A stretch of DNA of 64,000 nucleotides from Algoriphagus aestuarii (GTDB taxonomy: Bacteria; Bacteroidota; Bacteroidia; Cytophagales; Cyclobacteriaceae). The notes under the pieces are model-generated. The model was not told the DNA's origin. It saw only the letters and a list, made by a program, of their open reading frames with translations, and searched no databases. The stretch is from positions 620,001-684,000 of the forward strand of contig JAFIDK010000002.1 of assembly GCA_017051695.1 (NCBI GenBank), in the 5' to 3' direction. Positions 63,926 through 64,000 of this stretch are shown one piece after another (position 1 is the stretch's first letter; the number at the start of each line of letters is the position of its first letter). The position numbers and the translations under genes were made by a program.

Positions 63926-64000
63926 AATAATTAAAAGTTTAAATGAAAAATAATTTATTTTAAGTGTGAATTTTTATATTCTTTTTTCAGAAAAACATCT

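Noticed and set aside
1-64000. tRNA or rRNA genes
   Set aside because: No cloverleaf with a GTTCRA-type T-arm or rRNA-like conserved block was noticed in the intergenic gaps; a covariance search was not possible.

Overview
The window reads as a chromosomal segment of a Bacteroidota bacterium, most likely order Cytophagales (Cyclobacteriaceae or Algoriphagus-like). The grounds are a type IX secretion type B C-terminal domain next to a PorP/SprF protein, many SPII lipoproteins and exported peptidases, a GTG-started bifunctional nuclease with a UVR tail, an Hc1-type histone H1-like protein, AT-rich intergenic DNA, several TAnnTTTG-type -7 boxes and no useful Shine-Dalgarno signals. The genus is an inference. 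I see no rRNA, tRNA, CRISPR array, intact insertion sequence or integrase.

Layout. 1-8 kb (+): end of an upstream gene, exported S9 peptidase, gamma-glutamyltransferase, mnmA, a TruC/RluA pseudouridine synthase and an M28 peptidase. 7.9-16.3 kb (mostly -): NupC-type nucleoside transporter, etfB-etfA-bifunctional nuclease operon, a patatin, an NADPH:quinone-reductase-like protein and dnaB. 16.7-30.4 kb: Mpl-like Mur ligase, epsilon-like exonuclease, M48 lipoprotein, DUF4442, GluQ-RS, S10 peptidase, a DinB-PhzF-K+ channel operon, a second M28, ferritin, a formylglycine-generating-enzyme lipoprotein and riboflavin synthase. 30.5-36.6 kb (+): pcm, a hotdog thioesterase, a three-gene operon ending in an atypical kinase-like protein, and an M14 peptidase. 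36.6-45.5 kb is accessory in character: a 169-bp element with terminal inverted repeats, DoxX, a lipoprotein, rfbA, a GT1/GT28-like glycosyltransferase packed against a GH32 lipoprotein, two small exported proteins, an acyl-carrier-like protein without the serine, and three tandem paralogous lipoproteins. 45.3-52.8 kb: YwbE, DUF1456, a sugar porter, a 42-bp degenerate tandem repeat, MATE, an unlisted 59-aa histone H1-like gene, CsbD, DinB, ROK and an AT-rich tail with a Rossmann protein and a tiny membrane protein.

52.8-64 kb (-) is the most distinctive part: two tandem phage-tail-collar (MdpB-like) genes, a rho-independent-type hairpin, an 8.9-kb gene for a 2958-residue secreted protein with twelve MBG-type repeats and three YDG-type repeats, a calcium-binding linker and a type B sorting domain, and then its probable PorP/SprF secretion partner. 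I infer that these four genes form one surface-structure locus. It is the best candidate here for an undescribed system.

Together the genes describe a heterotrophic surface-associated degrader: seven peptidases of different clans (six with export signals recognised), fructan hydrolysis, nucleoside and sugar uptake, and a large T9SS-exported surface protein, in a background of housekeeping genes for tRNA modification, replication, electron transfer, cell-wall recycling and repair.
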